Source: Candidatus Magasanikbacteria bacterium RIFCSPHIGHO2_01_FULL_41_23 (GTDB lineage Bacteria; Patescibacteria; ABY1; Magasanikbacterales; UBA922). Taken from it: DNA of 39,089 nt. A program made the position numbers and the translations under genes. The notes beneath the pieces are model-generated. The model was not told the DNA's origin, did not search any database, and was given only the letters and a program-made list of their open reading frames with translations. Of the stretch, positions 6,515 through 15,217 are shown in pieces. Positions within the stretch are counted from its first letter, which is position 1, and each line of letters opens with the position of its first letter. Where the stretch lies: the NCBI GenBank assembly GCA_001782805.1, contig MFPT01000004.1:1-39089 (forward strand), written 5' to 3'.

Positions 6515-9500
6515 GAGGTAGCCTGTAGTTTAACACTCAACAACTTGCTCACTCCATCCGCACCCATAGTAACGCCATATAGCACATCTGCCGCGTGCAT
6601 AGTGGCGCGATTGTGAGTAATGAGGATAAATTGGGATTGGGTGGCCAGTTCATGCAAAATAGTATTGAAACGAATCGTGTTCGCTTCGTCGAGCGCGGCT
6701 TCCACTTCATCCAAAAATACAAAGGGCGGCGGATTGGTGTGCAAAATTGCGGACACGAGCGCGATTGAAGTGAGTGTCCGCTCTCCTCCCGACAACGCGG
6801 CAATGTTTTTTATTTTTTTGCCAGGAGGAATTGCCACCACATCAATGCCCATGAGAATTTTAGTTTTTTTCTTAAACGGATTTTCTGATTCTATTTCTTC
6901 ATTTTTTGCGCCATCTGCATTTTCCATTTCCGAATTTTCCGCTTCTTCACCATATACTTCCACCAAATCCGCTTTGCCGCCATCAAATAAAAGCGCAAAA
7001 TACCGCGCGAATTCTTGGCGAATTTTACTGAACGCGGCGGAATGCTTCTTCTTCATCACTGAATCCAATTCCGTAATTAAAGTTTCAATGTCAGTCGTCG
7101 CTTTATTTAAATCAGACAATTGGCCGGATAAATTATCATAGCGTGTTTGGGTTTCTTCATATTCTTTTAACACTTCTTCATCAATGCCGCCAATCAAACT
7201 TAAACGATATTTTAATTTGGCAATTTCATTTTTTATTATTTCCCATTGTTCCGCTTCGTATATTTGACTCTGATTGGTTTGCCACAAAGCCGGCGACTGT
7301 TTTAATTCCGAGTAACCATCGCTCGCCAGATCTTCGCGCCGTGTTTCCAATTTAACCAATTCCATTTGTTCGGCATTTTTCTGAGCAGTCGTGTCATTCA
7401 AGCGCGATTGCGATTTTTGCATAATATCTTGCAACGCGAAGATGCGTTGCCGTTTTTCTTCTTCCACGCGATTGAGAGCACCCATTTGTTCCCGCACAGT
7501 CGTAATTTTTTTCTCCAAAGAAATTATTTTTTGCACAATCTGTTCACGTTCTTCGGTTAATTCAGCAGTAAAAACCGTATATTCTTTTTCATTCATAGTT
7601 GAAAGTGAACGTTCTGATTCCAAATTTGCCAATTCAACGGACAAAGCAGTTTGCGTGTCTTGCGCGAAGCGAAATTTTTCCACTAAAGTTCGCTCTAATA
7701 CTTGCGCTTCGCTCACACTTTTGTGCGTTTCGCGTTCATTCCTTTCCAACTCAGTTAATCTAGCTCGCGTTTCGGTTAACTCATGTTCAATATTATCCAT
7801 TGAAGCCGCGACGGTTGGCCGACCCAGAGTAAAGTGCAAACCGGAATTGGTCAAACGACGATATCCGCCTTTCATGGAACCATTCATTTCCAAAACATCG
7901 CCGGACAAAGTTACCATGCGTAAACGACCAATGCCCAAGTCGCGCGCCACGACAATGGAATCCACAATCAGAGTGGCCCCAAAAACAAAAGAAAAAATAT
8001 CCGCTAATTCCGATCCAAAATGAACCAAATTGACTGCCAAGCCATGAACTCCTTTGCGTTGCAGGTAATCGGACAAATCATGGGGAATCGGACGCGATCT
8101 AATTTTATTTAATGGTAAAAATGTGGCCACGCCCAGTTGGCGTTCTTTTAAAAAATTAATACAAGCTTCGGCCACGCCATCGTGCTCTACAACAATGGAG
8201 GATAATTGACTGCCGGCCGCCACTTCCAAAGCTAAACGAAATTTTTCTTCCACACTCGCCAGCTGAGCGACCAAGCCATGGACAACACCATTGAATTGAT
8301 GGCGCGCGCGCAAAATTTCTTCGGCCGAACGCAAACCGGAAAAAGAAACTTCATGATCAGCTTGACGCGCGTCAAACCAATGTTTTTCCAAACGACTGAC
8401 TTGAGCCAAAACTTCCGCTCGATCATGCATTATTTTTTCCACCAATAATTCCGTTCGTTGACGATCATCTCGCGCCACGACCAATGTATGCTCCAACCGA
8501 TTTGATTCGAGCGACAACTCGCTCGCTCGCGTTGTGAGCGTGGCAATTTTTTCTTCCAGCCAAGCCACGTTTTGTTTGCCGACTTTGGAATATTCCGTAT
8601 GTAAACGTCCGGTAATAATTGATTCTTGCCGCTCGATTTCAATTTTTTCTTTGGTTAAATTTTGGTATTCACGTTCCAACTCATTAAATTGTTCTTGGCG
8701 CGACGCGCTTTTGGCCAATATTGCCAATTCCGTTTGAATTCCCAGCAAATTTTTTTCCTGCGTCTGATATTCATTGTCCAAGGCGGTCATGGCCACCCGT
8801 CGCGTTTCAATATCCGCACTCAAATGTTCATACACGCTAGCATAATAATCAGTTAGCAGACGGACTAATTCAGCCTCAACTTCTTGCCGTTCGGTTAATT
8901 TTTTAGCCTGCCGCTTCAACGTTTTTAAATGCGGTTCAATTTCCGCGAGCAGTAGTTCCGCTTGCGTAATATTTTCTTTGGTGCGACACAATTTTAAATA
9001 ACTTTGATGTCGCTTAATTTGAAATTCTTTAATCCCAACTGCTTCGTCAAAAAAACTTTTTCGTTCGCTCGCGCTCTGCAATAAAAGTCGATCAATCATG
9101 CCCTGACCGATAACACCGTATGAACCATGTCCAAATTGCGCTTGCGCCAACAACAATTGCAGATCCAGCAAGCGCACTTGATTGCCATTAATGAGATATT
9201 CACTTTCACCACTCCGATATACGCGGCGAGTAATTATTAATTCTTCATATTCAATCGCGGCACGCTGATCATGATTATCCAGCACCATGGAAACACTGGC
9301 CACGCTCAAATGGCCACGATGTTCAGACCCGCTAAAAATAATATCTTCGCTGGTTTTGCCGCGCAATTGTTTTATGCTTTGTTCGCCCAAAACCCAGCGG
9401 ACGGCATCAGCGACATTGCTTTTGCCACTCCCATTTGGCCCCACAATCGCGGTAATGCTAAAATGACCGCTGGCAGGCGGATTAAATTCCAAAACCGTGG

Positions 9501-9549
9501 AATTCGCGAATGATTTAAAACCGGAGATTTCCAGCTTTTTCAAATACAT
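6511..9549 (-). CDS. smc: Chromosome segregation ATPase SMC
   Basis: 1012 residues from the ATG at 9549 (MYLKKLEISGFKSF). An in-frame codon at 9579 lies upstream of the predicted transcription start and is rejected. The N-terminal head has Walker A GPNGSGKSNV and the QFGHGSYGVIGQGMIDRLL region. Coiled coil follows from about residue 170, the hinge spans about 420-565 (GVHGLAVNLVHFGSELADIF ... NGSMKGGY), and a second coil leads to the C-terminal head with signature LSGGERTLTSIAL (about 923) and Walker B PPFVFLDEVEAALDE (about 945). It is shorter than the ~1150-1200 residues usual in bacteria because the arms are short. Its kleisin partners scpA and scpB lie 7-8 kb away in this window. A low-complexity acidic stretch (AEENSEMENADGAKNEE) interrupts the C-terminal head. 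Confidence 0.95.
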   Translation of the reverse strand: MYLKKLEISGFKSFANSTVLEFNPPASGHFSITAIVGPNGSGKSNVADAVRWVLGEQSIKQLRGKTSEDIIFSGSEHRGHLSVASVSMVLDNHDQRAAIEYEELIITRRVYRSGESEYLINGNQVRLLDLQLLLAQAQFGHGSYGVIGQGMIDRLLLQSASERKSFFDEAVGIKEFQIKRHQSYLKLCRTKENITQAELLLAEIEPHLKTLKRQAKKLTERQEVEAELVRLLTDYYASVYEHLSADIETRRVAMTALDNEYQTQEKNLLGIQTELAILAKSASRQEQFNELEREYQNLTKEKIEIERQESIITGRLHTEYSKVGKQNVAWLEEKIATLTTRASELSLESNRLEHTLVVARDDRQRTELLVEKIMHDRAEVLAQVSRLEKHWFDARQADHEVSFSGLRSAEEILRARHQFNGVVHGLVAQLASVEEKFRLALEVAAGSQLSSIVVEHDGVAEACINFLKERQLGVATFLPLNKIRSRPIPHDLSDYLQRKGVHGLAVNLVHFGSELADIFSFVFGATLIVDSIVVARDLGIGRLRMVTLSGDVLEMNGSMKGGYRRLTNSGLHFTLGRPTVAASMDNIEHELTETRARLTELERNERETHKSVSEAQVLERTLVEKFRFAQDTQTALSVELANLESERSLSTMNEKEYTVFTAELTEEREQIVQKIISLEKKITTVREQMGALNRVEEEKRQRIFALQDIMQKSQSRLNDTTAQKNAEQMELVKLETRREDLASDGYSELKQSPALWQTNQSQIYEAEQWEIIKNEIAKLKYRLSLIGGIDEEVLKEYEETQTRYDNLSGQLSDLNKATTDIETLITELDSVMKKKHSAAFSKIRQEFARYFALLFDGGKADLVEVYGEEAENSEMENADGAKNEEIESENPFKKKTKILMGIDVVAIPPGKKIKNIAALSGGERTLTSIALVSAILHTNPPPFVFLDEVEAALDEANTIRFNTILHELATQSQFILITHNRATMHAADVLYGVTMGADGVSKLLSVKLQATS

Positions 9550-9560
9550 ATTTTGAAAAA

Positions 9561-9589
9561 AGTATAACACTGTTGACAAAGGCGAGCAA
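9561..9589 (-). promoter_or_regulatory. smc promoter
   Basis: On the minus strand TTGCTC (9584-9589), 17-nt spacer, TATACT (9561-9566). Transcription would start about 5 nt before the ATG at 9549, so the smc mRNA would be nearly leaderless. It overlaps the nrnA promoter on the other strand. Confidence 0.55.
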
Positions 9590-9601
9590 TGGCGATATGA
9601 T
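9573..9601 (+). promoter_or_regulatory. nrnA promoter
   Basis: TTGACA (9573-9578), 17-nt spacer, TATGAT (9596-9601), a near-consensus promoter. It excludes the upstream GTG at 9602 as the nrnA start, leaving the ATG at 9635. Confidence 0.7.
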
Positions 9602-9634
9602 GTGGAGCTTTGTCCTCCAAGTTCTAAACGCTAT

Positions 9635-10630
9635 ATGAAAGAACGAATTGCTCACGAAATTTATCGCCGACTTTTGGCCAGCACGAACGTGCTTATTTTG
9701 CCGCATCAGCGTCCGGACGGCGATGCCATGGGAGCGGCCACGGCGCTCGCGACTTTTTTGGATAATCATAAAATTGGCTGGCAAATTTGGTGCAAAACTC
9801 CGCCTCCATCTGGACTGTTATTTTTGCCGCACGCGAAAAAAGTGCAAACCGATCCGGAATTATGGCAACACGAAAAATTTGACACGATTGTGGCGGTTGA
9901 TTCCGGCGACTTGGTTTATAATGGTTCAGCCGAATATCTTGCCCGACTTCCTTACCATCCCACAATTATTAATATTGATCATCATCCGACCAATAAAAAT
10001 TATGGTGACATGAATTTGGTGATCCCGACCGCTTCTTCCACCAATGAAATTTTGTATACTTTTTTCTTGGTCAATCGCGAACCGATTACCATGCCCATGG
10101 CCACATCACTGATGACTGGTCTTTTAACCGATACGGGAATATTTACTAATTCTGCGACCAGTAAACGCGCGTTATCGGTTGGCAGTGAATTGATTGGTCG
10201 CGGCGCGGACTTTCGCCTCATTAAACAAGAAGTGATCACGGATAAATCAGTCGCGGGTTTGCGTTTGTGGGGATTGGTGATGAGCCGATTGGCTTTGCAT
10301 GAACCCACTGGCATTGTTCATACCTATGTTACGCATCAAGATTTGAAAAATTTTGCGGCGACCGAAGAAGATGCGGATGGCATTGCCAATTTTTTGAATT
10401 TTTTAGAAGAAGGACAAGCCTCCATGGTACTAAAAGCACACGCTGATGGCACAATCAAAGGCAGTTTTCGCACCACTAAAAATAACGTGGATGTTTCGGC
10501 GTGGGCGCAATTATTCGGCGGCGGCGGACACATCAAAGCCGCGGGATTTTCCGTGGAGGGACCGATTGAACGCGCGATTGAACATATTTTGGAGACGATT
10601 GCAAAACATAAAAATTCGACTACCATATAA
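9635..10630 (+). CDS. nrnA: DHH/DHHA1 phosphoesterase, NrnA-like nano-RNase/pAp phosphatase
   Basis: 331 residues. N-terminal DHH domain: LPHQRPDGDAMGAA (metal-binding His and Asp, residues 24-30), FDTIVAVDSGD, NIDHHPTN (the DHH motif), and TGLLTDTGIFTN. The C-terminal DHHA1 domain ends in the substrate-binding GGGGHIKAAGF. Members of this group degrade 2-5 nt RNAs and often 3'-phosphoadenosine 5'-phosphate. Most such genomes lack Orn, so this is plausibly the main oligoribonuclease. The start at 9635 follows from the promoter position. The gene stands upstream of rel, which has its own promoter. Confidence 0.85.
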   Translation: MKERIAHEIYRRLLASTNVLILPHQRPDGDAMGAATALATFLDNHKIGWQIWCKTPPPSGLLFLPHAKKVQTDPELWQHEKFDTIVAVDSGDLVYNGSAEYLARLPYHPTIINIDHHPTNKNYGDMNLVIPTASSTNEILYTFFLVNREPITMPMATSLMTGLLTDTGIFTNSATSKRALSVGSELIGRGADFRLIKQEVITDKSVAGLRLWGLVMSRLALHEPTGIVHTYVTHQDLKNFAATEEDADGIANFLNFLEEGQASMVLKAHADGTIKGSFRTTKNNVDVSAWAQLFGGGGHIKAAGFSVEGPIERAIEHILETIAKHKNSTTI

Positions 10631-10664
10631 TAAATAATTCGTGCTCATCCCATTCTATTTCCGG

Positions 10665-10693
10665 TTGTCAATTCTTCCTAAAAATGGTACGCT
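10665..10693 (+). promoter_or_regulatory. rel promoter
   Basis: TTGTCA (10665-10670), 17-nt spacer, TACGCT (10688-10693). The leader to the ATG at 10721 would be about 20 nt. Confidence 0.5.
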
Positions 10694-10720
10694 AAAAATG
10701 ATTTGGACTAATGGAAAAAT

Positions 10721-12211
10721 ATGGAAATTACCAAAAATCCCACGATTAAAGGACTGTTGGAAAAAATAAAAAAATACGCGCCCAACGCTGACTTGGACGT
10801 AATTCGTTTGGCCTATGATTTCGCGGCCGAGGCGCACCAAGGTCAAACGCGTAAATCCGGCGAGCCATATATTATTCATCCGTTATCTGCGGCGCACTAT
10901 TTGGCTGATTCCAAAATTGATCCCACCATTATCGCGGCTACGCTTCTGCATGATGTACCCGAAGACACCACAGTAACATTGGAAGATATTCAAAAAAATT
11001 TTGGCAGTGAAATCGCCGGTCTGGTGCGCGGCATTACCAAACTGGGAAAATTAAAATATCGCGGCGTGGAACGCTACATTGAAAATTTGCGCAAAATGTT
11101 CATTGCCATGGCCGAGGATGTGCGCGTCATGATTATGAAATTCGCGGATAGAATTCATAATCTAAATACACTGGAACATCTGCCTCCGCAAAAACGCTAT
11201 CGCATCGCGCTGGAAAGTTTGGAAATTTACGCGCCGATCGCCAATCGTTTGGGAATGGATGATATGAAAGGCGAGCTGGAAGATTTGTCATTTCAATATG
11301 TCTATCCCAAAGAATATCAGCGCGTCAAAGCCATCCGCGATGAAAAATTAGCCGGGAAAGAAAGTTACTTTGAAAAAATCATTGGGAAAACTAAAAATCA
11401 ATTACAGCAAGCCGGAGTCAAAACAGTCAATGTCTACGGACGCAGTAAACGCTTGTACAGTTTGTATCAAAAATTAATCCGCAAAGACAATGAAATCACT
11501 AATGTGTATGACACGTTCGCGATTCGCATTATCGTGCCAACTGTGGCTGACTGCTACGCTTCTTTGGGGATTTTGCACACACTTTGGAAGCCATTAAAGG
11601 GACGAATCAAAGACTATATTTCGCAACCAAAACCAAATGGCTATCAATCTTTGCACACCACTGTTTTCAGTGAAGGCGGAGAAATCGTGGAATTTCAAAT
11701 CCGCACGCAAAAAATGCACGACGAAGCGGAATATGGCGTGGCCGCGCATTGGCATTACGATGAATTTGGCTCGCGCTTGCCCAAACGAGAAATCAAATGG
11801 GCCAAAGAATTGGCGGAAATTCAAAAAGATATATTAAACAAATTGTCTGATTTGGAAGAAATGAAAGTGGATTTTTTGCAAACCAGAATTTTTGTTTTTA
11901 CGCCCAAAGGCGATGTGATTGATTTGCCCGAAGGCGCCACTGCCGTTGATTTTGCCTATCACATTCACAGTGATGTGGGCGACAAATGCACGGGAGTTAT
12001 GATTAATGACAAAATGGGAAAACTGGACAGTGAATTAAAAAATGGTGATGTGGTGGAAGTTATTACGGATAAAAATCGCAAAGGGCCGAGTCAAGATTGG
12101 CTACAATTTGTCAAAACTCACACGGCGAAAACGCAAATAAAAAGTAATATAAAGGAACAAAATAATTCCACGATCAGCAAACTTTTGAAAGCCATGTTGC
12201 CCAGAAAATAA
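10721..12211 (+). CDS. rel: RelA/SpoT-type (p)ppGpp synthetase/hydrolase, lacking the C-terminal ACT region
   Basis: 496 residues. The HD hydrolase domain (about 25-160) keeps its metal ligands (AEAHQGQTRKSGEPYIIHP, LLHDVPEDT, KFADRIHNL). The synthetase domain (about 220-345) has GRSKRLYSLYQKL, DTFAIRIIV, PKPNGYQSLHTTVF with the G-loop, and VEFQIRT with the catalytic Glu. The TGS domain (about 385-445) reads VFTPKGDVIDLPEGATAVDFAY. The protein ends about 50 residues after TGS, so the zinc-finger and ACT domains of long Rel (about 700-740 residues) are missing. Those domains bind ribosomes and branched-chain amino acids, so sensing may be simplified. It is convergent with parB. Confidence 0.9.
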   Translation: MEITKNPTIKGLLEKIKKYAPNADLDVIRLAYDFAAEAHQGQTRKSGEPYIIHPLSAAHYLADSKIDPTIIAATLLHDVPEDTTVTLEDIQKNFGSEIAGLVRGITKLGKLKYRGVERYIENLRKMFIAMAEDVRVMIMKFADRIHNLNTLEHLPPQKRYRIALESLEIYAPIANRLGMDDMKGELEDLSFQYVYPKEYQRVKAIRDEKLAGKESYFEKIIGKTKNQLQQAGVKTVNVYGRSKRLYSLYQKLIRKDNEITNVYDTFAIRIIVPTVADCYASLGILHTLWKPLKGRIKDYISQPKPNGYQSLHTTVFSEGGEIVEFQIRTQKMHDEAEYGVAAHWHYDEFGSRLPKREIKWAKELAEIQKDILNKLSDLEEMKVDFLQTRIFVFTPKGDVIDLPEGATAVDFAYHIHSDVGDKCTGVMINDKMGKLDSELKNGDVVEVITDKNRKGPSQDWLQFVKTHTAKTQIKSNIKEQNNSTISKLLKAMLPRK

Positions 12212-12236
12212 TGAGCTTTATTTATCGCTTATTATT
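12207..12236. terminator. AT-rich hairpin between rel and parB
   Basis: AATAATGAGC and GCTTATTATT pair over 10 bp with one G-U, overlapping both stop codons of these convergent genes. No clean U-run follows, so terminator function is uncertain. Confidence 0.35.
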
Positions 12237-13086
12237 ATGTTCCCATCTCATCAACCAATCGGCGCAATTCTTCGCGACTGGTAAATTGAATTTCAATCGT
12301 GCCATGATCGCCGCGCGGACGAATAATCACTTTGGCTCCGAGACGTTTGCTAATCATATCTTCAAACATATTAACATTGGGATCGCGACGCACCGAACCT
12401 TTGCGCGAAGCCGGACCATGCGCTGCGACCGCATGTTCCACGTCACGAACCGTTGTGCCTTGAGTCAAAAGACTATGAAAAACATTCAGTTGTTCTTTGG
12501 TACTTTTTAAACTTAATAATGCACGCGCTTTGCCCGTGGATAATTGGCCATCCATAAGCGCGCGTTGAATTTCTTCGGGCAATTCCAGTAAACGAATCGT
12601 ATTCGCGATTACTGGCCGACTTTTGCCCACTTGGTCAGCCACTTCTTGTTGCGTCAAATTAAATTCATCAATCAAACGCTTAAACGCAAAAGCTTCTTCA
12701 ATCGGATTCAAATCTTGCCGTTGAATATTTTCAATTAAAGCCAGCTCCAATTTTTCCTGATCAGTGGCAGTCCGCACAATCGCGGGCACTGTTGCCAAGC
12801 CGGCAATTTGCGAAGCGCGAAACCGACGTTCGCCGGCAATCAGTTCATATCCGCCATCAGCGCGTTCGGTCACAGTAATCGGCTGCAAAACTCCATGCTT
12901 TTTAATTGATCCCACCAAATCTTCCAAATCCGCATGCGAAAAAATTCGCCGCGGCTGTTCGGGATTCGGAACAATTTCCGTGAGTGGAATTTGCCAGATA
13001 CGATCCGTATTATTATGCGCGGAAGAATCGCGCATAGTTTGCCGCGCGTTTGGGATGAGTGAATCAAGACCTTTTCCTAGTGCCAT
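12235..13086 (-). CDS. parB: Chromosome-partitioning protein ParB (Spo0J)
   Basis: 283 residues from the ATG at 13086 (MALGKGLDSLIP, the typical ParB N-terminus); three further upstream codons are possible. The CTPase/sulfiredoxin-like domain contains IVPNPEQPRRIF, GVLQPITV and the GERRFRAS box. A helix-turn-helix domain follows (LTQQEVADQVGKSRPVIANTIRLL), then the C-terminal dimerisation region. It binds parS sites, spreads by CTP-driven clamping and loads SMC. It lies 28 nt after parA in one operon. No intact parS was recognised in the window. Confidence 0.95.
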   Translation of the reverse strand: MALGKGLDSLIPNARQTMRDSSAHNNTDRIWQIPLTEIVPNPEQPRRIFSHADLEDLVGSIKKHGVLQPITVTERADGGYELIAGERRFRASQIAGLATVPAIVRTATDQEKLELALIENIQRQDLNPIEEAFAFKRLIDEFNLTQQEVADQVGKSRPVIANTIRLLELPEEIQRALMDGQLSTGKARALLSLKSTKEQLNVFHSLLTQGTTVRDVEHAVAAHGPASRKGSVRRDPNVNMFEDMISKRLGAKVIIRPRGDHGTIEIQFTSREELRRLVDEMGT

Positions 13087-13114
13087 ATTTCGCATTCAGT
13101 ATAAATAAAAAAAA

Positions 13115-13885
13115 TTAGTCAATCCCATGTTTATCCGCGATTTCTCTGACCAAACGTTCATAGGCATGAGCGCCTTTGCCACTTGGTTCATAATGAAAAA
13201 TTGATTTTCCAAAACTGGGCGCTTCGGCCAAACGCACTGTCCGCGGAATCACCGAACGAAAAATCGTATTGGGAAAATATTTATACAATTCGCGCATAAC
13301 TTCTTCGGACAAGCGCGTGCGTTTATCAAACATCGTAATGACCGCGCCCAAAATTTCCAATTCAGGTTTAATGTGATTTTGCACCAAACCAATCGTTTCC
13401 AACAATTGCCCCAAACCTTCAAGCGCATAATATTCGGCCTGAACCGGAATCAACAATTCATTGGCCGCGGCCAAACTATTAATGGTCAAAAGTCCCAATG
13501 ATGGCGGACAATCGATGATAATATAATCATAAGCATGATGAACTTCGGACAACAAATCACTCAGTCGATGTTCACGCCGCTCAACGGTTACCAATTCAAC
13601 ATTTGCTCCGGCCAAATGCGGTGTGGCCGGCGCCACGCGCAAACCAGGATGTGAGGTGTGGAGTACAATATCGTGTAGTCGTTTTTGTTGGGAAAGCGCT
13701 TCGTAAATTCCATATTGAACACGATCTTTGGTCAAACCAAGTCCACTCGAAGCATTAGCTTGCGGATCCATATCCACCAACAAAACATTTTTTCCCATGT
13801 CTGCCAAGCCAGCCGCAACATTAATAGCCGTAGTGGTTTTGCCCACTCCGCCTTTTTGATTTACCACAGAAATAATTTTTGTCAT
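13115..13885 (-). CDS. parA: Chromosome-partitioning ATPase ParA (Soj)
   Basis: 256 residues from the ATG at 13885 (MTKIISVVNQKGGVGKTTTA). The frame stays open upstream to 14062, but that part overlaps tRNA-Leu and a promoter, so it is not coding. The deviant Walker A motif KGGVGKTT and Walker A' LLVDMDPQANASSGLG are present. DYIIIDCPPSLGLLT is the Walker B. It moves ParB-parS complexes over the nucleoid by ATP-dependent DNA binding. The leader contains a degraded copy of the REP-like palindrome (13896-13925). It is the first gene of parAB. Confidence 0.95.
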   Translation of the reverse strand: MTKIISVVNQKGGVGKTTTAINVAAGLADMGKNVLLVDMDPQANASSGLGLTKDRVQYGIYEALSQQKRLHDIVLHTSHPGLRVAPATPHLAGANVELVTVERREHRLSDLLSEVHHAYDYIIIDCPPSLGLLTINSLAAANELLIPVQAEYYALEGLGQLLETIGLVQNHIKPELEILGAVITMFDKRTRLSEEVMRELYKYFPNTIFRSVIPRTVRLAEAPSFGKSIFHYEPSGKGAHAYERLVREIADKHGID

Positions 13886-13895
13886 AGTTCGGCAA

Positions 13896-13925
13896 TTCGA
13901 CAAGCTCATTGTAAACAAGCTCACT
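13896..13925. repeat. Degenerate REP-like repeat in the parA leader
   Basis: TTCGACAAGCTCATT is followed by AACAAGCTCACT, two partial copies of the TTCGACAAGCTCA core found intact at 39068-39086. They lie in the 5' leader of parAB and might affect its folding. Confidence 0.5.
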
Positions 13926-13965
13926 ATAAATATCTCGATAAAAACTCGGTATAAATACTGAAAAT

Positions 13966-13974
13966 AGTATAACA
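13966..13974 (-). promoter_or_regulatory. Extended -10 promoter for parAB
   Basis: On the minus strand TGTTATACT gives an extended -10 (TG-N-TATACT). No good -35 is seen. The leader to the parA ATG would be about 75 nt. Confidence 0.4.
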
Positions 13975-13979
13975 AATAA

Positions 13980-14008
13980 TTGACAGGAGCACCACGGTTT
14001 GCTACAGT
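13980..14008 (+). promoter_or_regulatory. tRNA-Leu promoter
   Basis: TTGACA (13980-13985), 17-nt spacer, TACAGT (14003-14008). Transcription would begin about 10 nt before the mature tRNA. Confidence 0.6.
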
Positions 14009-14025
14009 ACGGAAGTTAAAAATAT

Positions 14026-14109
14026 GCCGCGATGGCGGAATTGGTAGACGCAACGGACTCAAAATCCGTCGATCGCAAGGTCATGAGAGTTCGATTCTCT
14101 CTCGCGGCA
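14026..14109 (+). tRNA. tRNA-Leu (CAA)
   Basis: A class II tRNA with a long variable arm. The acceptor stem is GCCGCGA/TCGCGGC with discriminator A. The anticodon stem ACGGA/TCCGT closes the loop CTCAAAA (anticodon CAA). The T arm contains GTTCGATTC. CCA is not encoded. It is monocistronic. Confidence 0.95.
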
Positions 14110-14126
14110 CACATAAAACTAAAAAC

Positions 14127-15173
14127 CTACTTTTGTTTTTGTAACATCCTTAAAGCGTCTTCTTTGTATTTAAGAATATTTTCCAGATAATGAGGATTAT
14201 TATTCCTCCATCTTCTTCCATTATAAAAAGAAGCAGTGTCTTCATTAAAATCAAGCAATTGAGTCAGCTCATTAACAAGCTGACTGGTCATTTTGTTAGT
14301 CATTTCTGACAAATCAAAATTTGAATAACGCGACATTTCACCAAGTTTTTCAATCATAAACGCCAAACATAATTCCGCGCCATTTTGCGGATGATACAAC
14401 TGACCTTCTGTTCTTTTCAAACCACGACGCGCGCGCAAACCTGGCCCAACCATAAGAACATGGAAAAGTGAAAATGAAAAAGCAGAATGTCCTGGTTCAT
14501 ACCGATGCATTTCAAATTGACCAATCGGCGCGCCGCCTGATTCTTGTTTGGCAAAAGCAATCATGGCCGCCACAATATCTATATCAGTCTGTCCCGCACG
14601 AAGTTGTTGAATGAATTTTCCATATTTAGGATGTTCGGAAAGATGGCGCAAAGCACGCAGTGCGTGCTCGGCAAACACTTCATCGGAAATTTCTCTATCT
14701 TTATTTTCCATTGGGATAGGGATATACATGTTTGTTCTAAGTGATCTTTCCGGAATATTGAAAGATTTAATTTTTGCAGTTTGGTTTTCCAAATATTCAA
14801 ATCCTCTAATTGCCAAAAGTTTTAAACGTATATAATCAATTGTATCCCCTTGTTGAACTATATAAAATTTCAGCCCAATGTCGTCAAATATTCTGACTCC
14901 GGGCGCAATCGTCTTTGTTCGTTCCGCTTTATCAGTCGTTTCAAAATTACCATCAGGAAAATCAATAAAATATTCAGGCGAACTTGTATCTATCAGCTCC
15001 ATACCACCTTCTTCTTCTGAAGAACCAAATCTTTCTACCAAAAATTTTCCTAAAGTAGCTGCGCCGAGCACAGCGCCACCTATACCAAAAATTTCACGTC
15101 GAGTAAATTTTGGTCTTTGACCCGGAGGAGTTTCACTAAATGATGGATCGTTTCCTGGATTTTCCGAATTCAT
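14127..15173 (-). CDS. Exported LysM / lysozyme-like protein
   Basis: 348 residues. The N-terminus has TRREIFGIGGAVLGAATLGKF (about 24-44): a twin-arginine followed by a hydrophobic stretch, so a Tat-like signal or membrane anchor. A LysM-like peptidoglycan-binding segment follows around residues 102-155 (KFYIVQQGDTIDYIRLKLLAI ... MYIPIP). The C-terminal domain contains MIAFAKQESGG, which resembles the catalytic Glu-Ser region of lytic transglycosylases, and later ASFYNGRRWR. I infer a cell-wall-cleaving or remodelling enzyme. The enzymatic assignment is weaker than the LysM call. It is monocistronic, with an extended -10 promoter at 15207-15215. Confidence 0.6.
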   Translation of the reverse strand: MNSENPGNDPSFSETPPGQRPKFTRREIFGIGGAVLGAATLGKFLVERFGSSEEEGGMELIDTSSPEYFIDFPDGNFETTDKAERTKTIAPGVRIFDDIGLKFYIVQQGDTIDYIRLKLLAIRGFEYLENQTAKIKSFNIPERSLRTNMYIPIPMENKDREISDEVFAEHALRALRHLSEHPKYGKFIQQLRAGQTDIDIVAAMIAFAKQESGGAPIGQFEMHRYEPGHSAFSFSLFHVLMVGPGLRARRGLKRTEGQLYHPQNGAELCLAFMIEKLGEMSRYSNFDLSEMTNKMTSQLVNELTQLLDFNEDTASFYNGRRWRNNNPHYLENILKYKEDALRMLQKQK

Positions 15174-15206
15174 AAAATTTTTGGATGCTTAAGGTTAATG
15201 TTTATA

Positions 15207-15215
15207 ATTATACCA
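15207..15215 (-). promoter_or_regulatory. Extended -10 promoter for the LysM gene
   Basis: On the minus strand TGGTATAAT is a perfect -10 with an upstream TG. The -35 is poor. It lies just after the stop of the DacF-like gene, with a leader of about 27 nt. Confidence 0.5.
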
Positions 15216-15217
15216 TA

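Noticed and set aside
9515..9784. Minus-strand 89-codon frame upstream of smc
   Set aside because: It is antisense to nrnA and crosses both promoters; it has no start signal or domain.
12430..12450. parS-like half site TGTTCCACGT inside parB
   Set aside because: The right half (CACGAA) departs from GAAACA in several positions, so it is probably a chance match in coding sequence. No intact parS was seen.
13886..14062. N-terminal extension of ParA
   Set aside because: It overlaps tRNA-Leu and its promoter, and the canonical ParA start (MTKIISVVNQKGG) lies at 13885.
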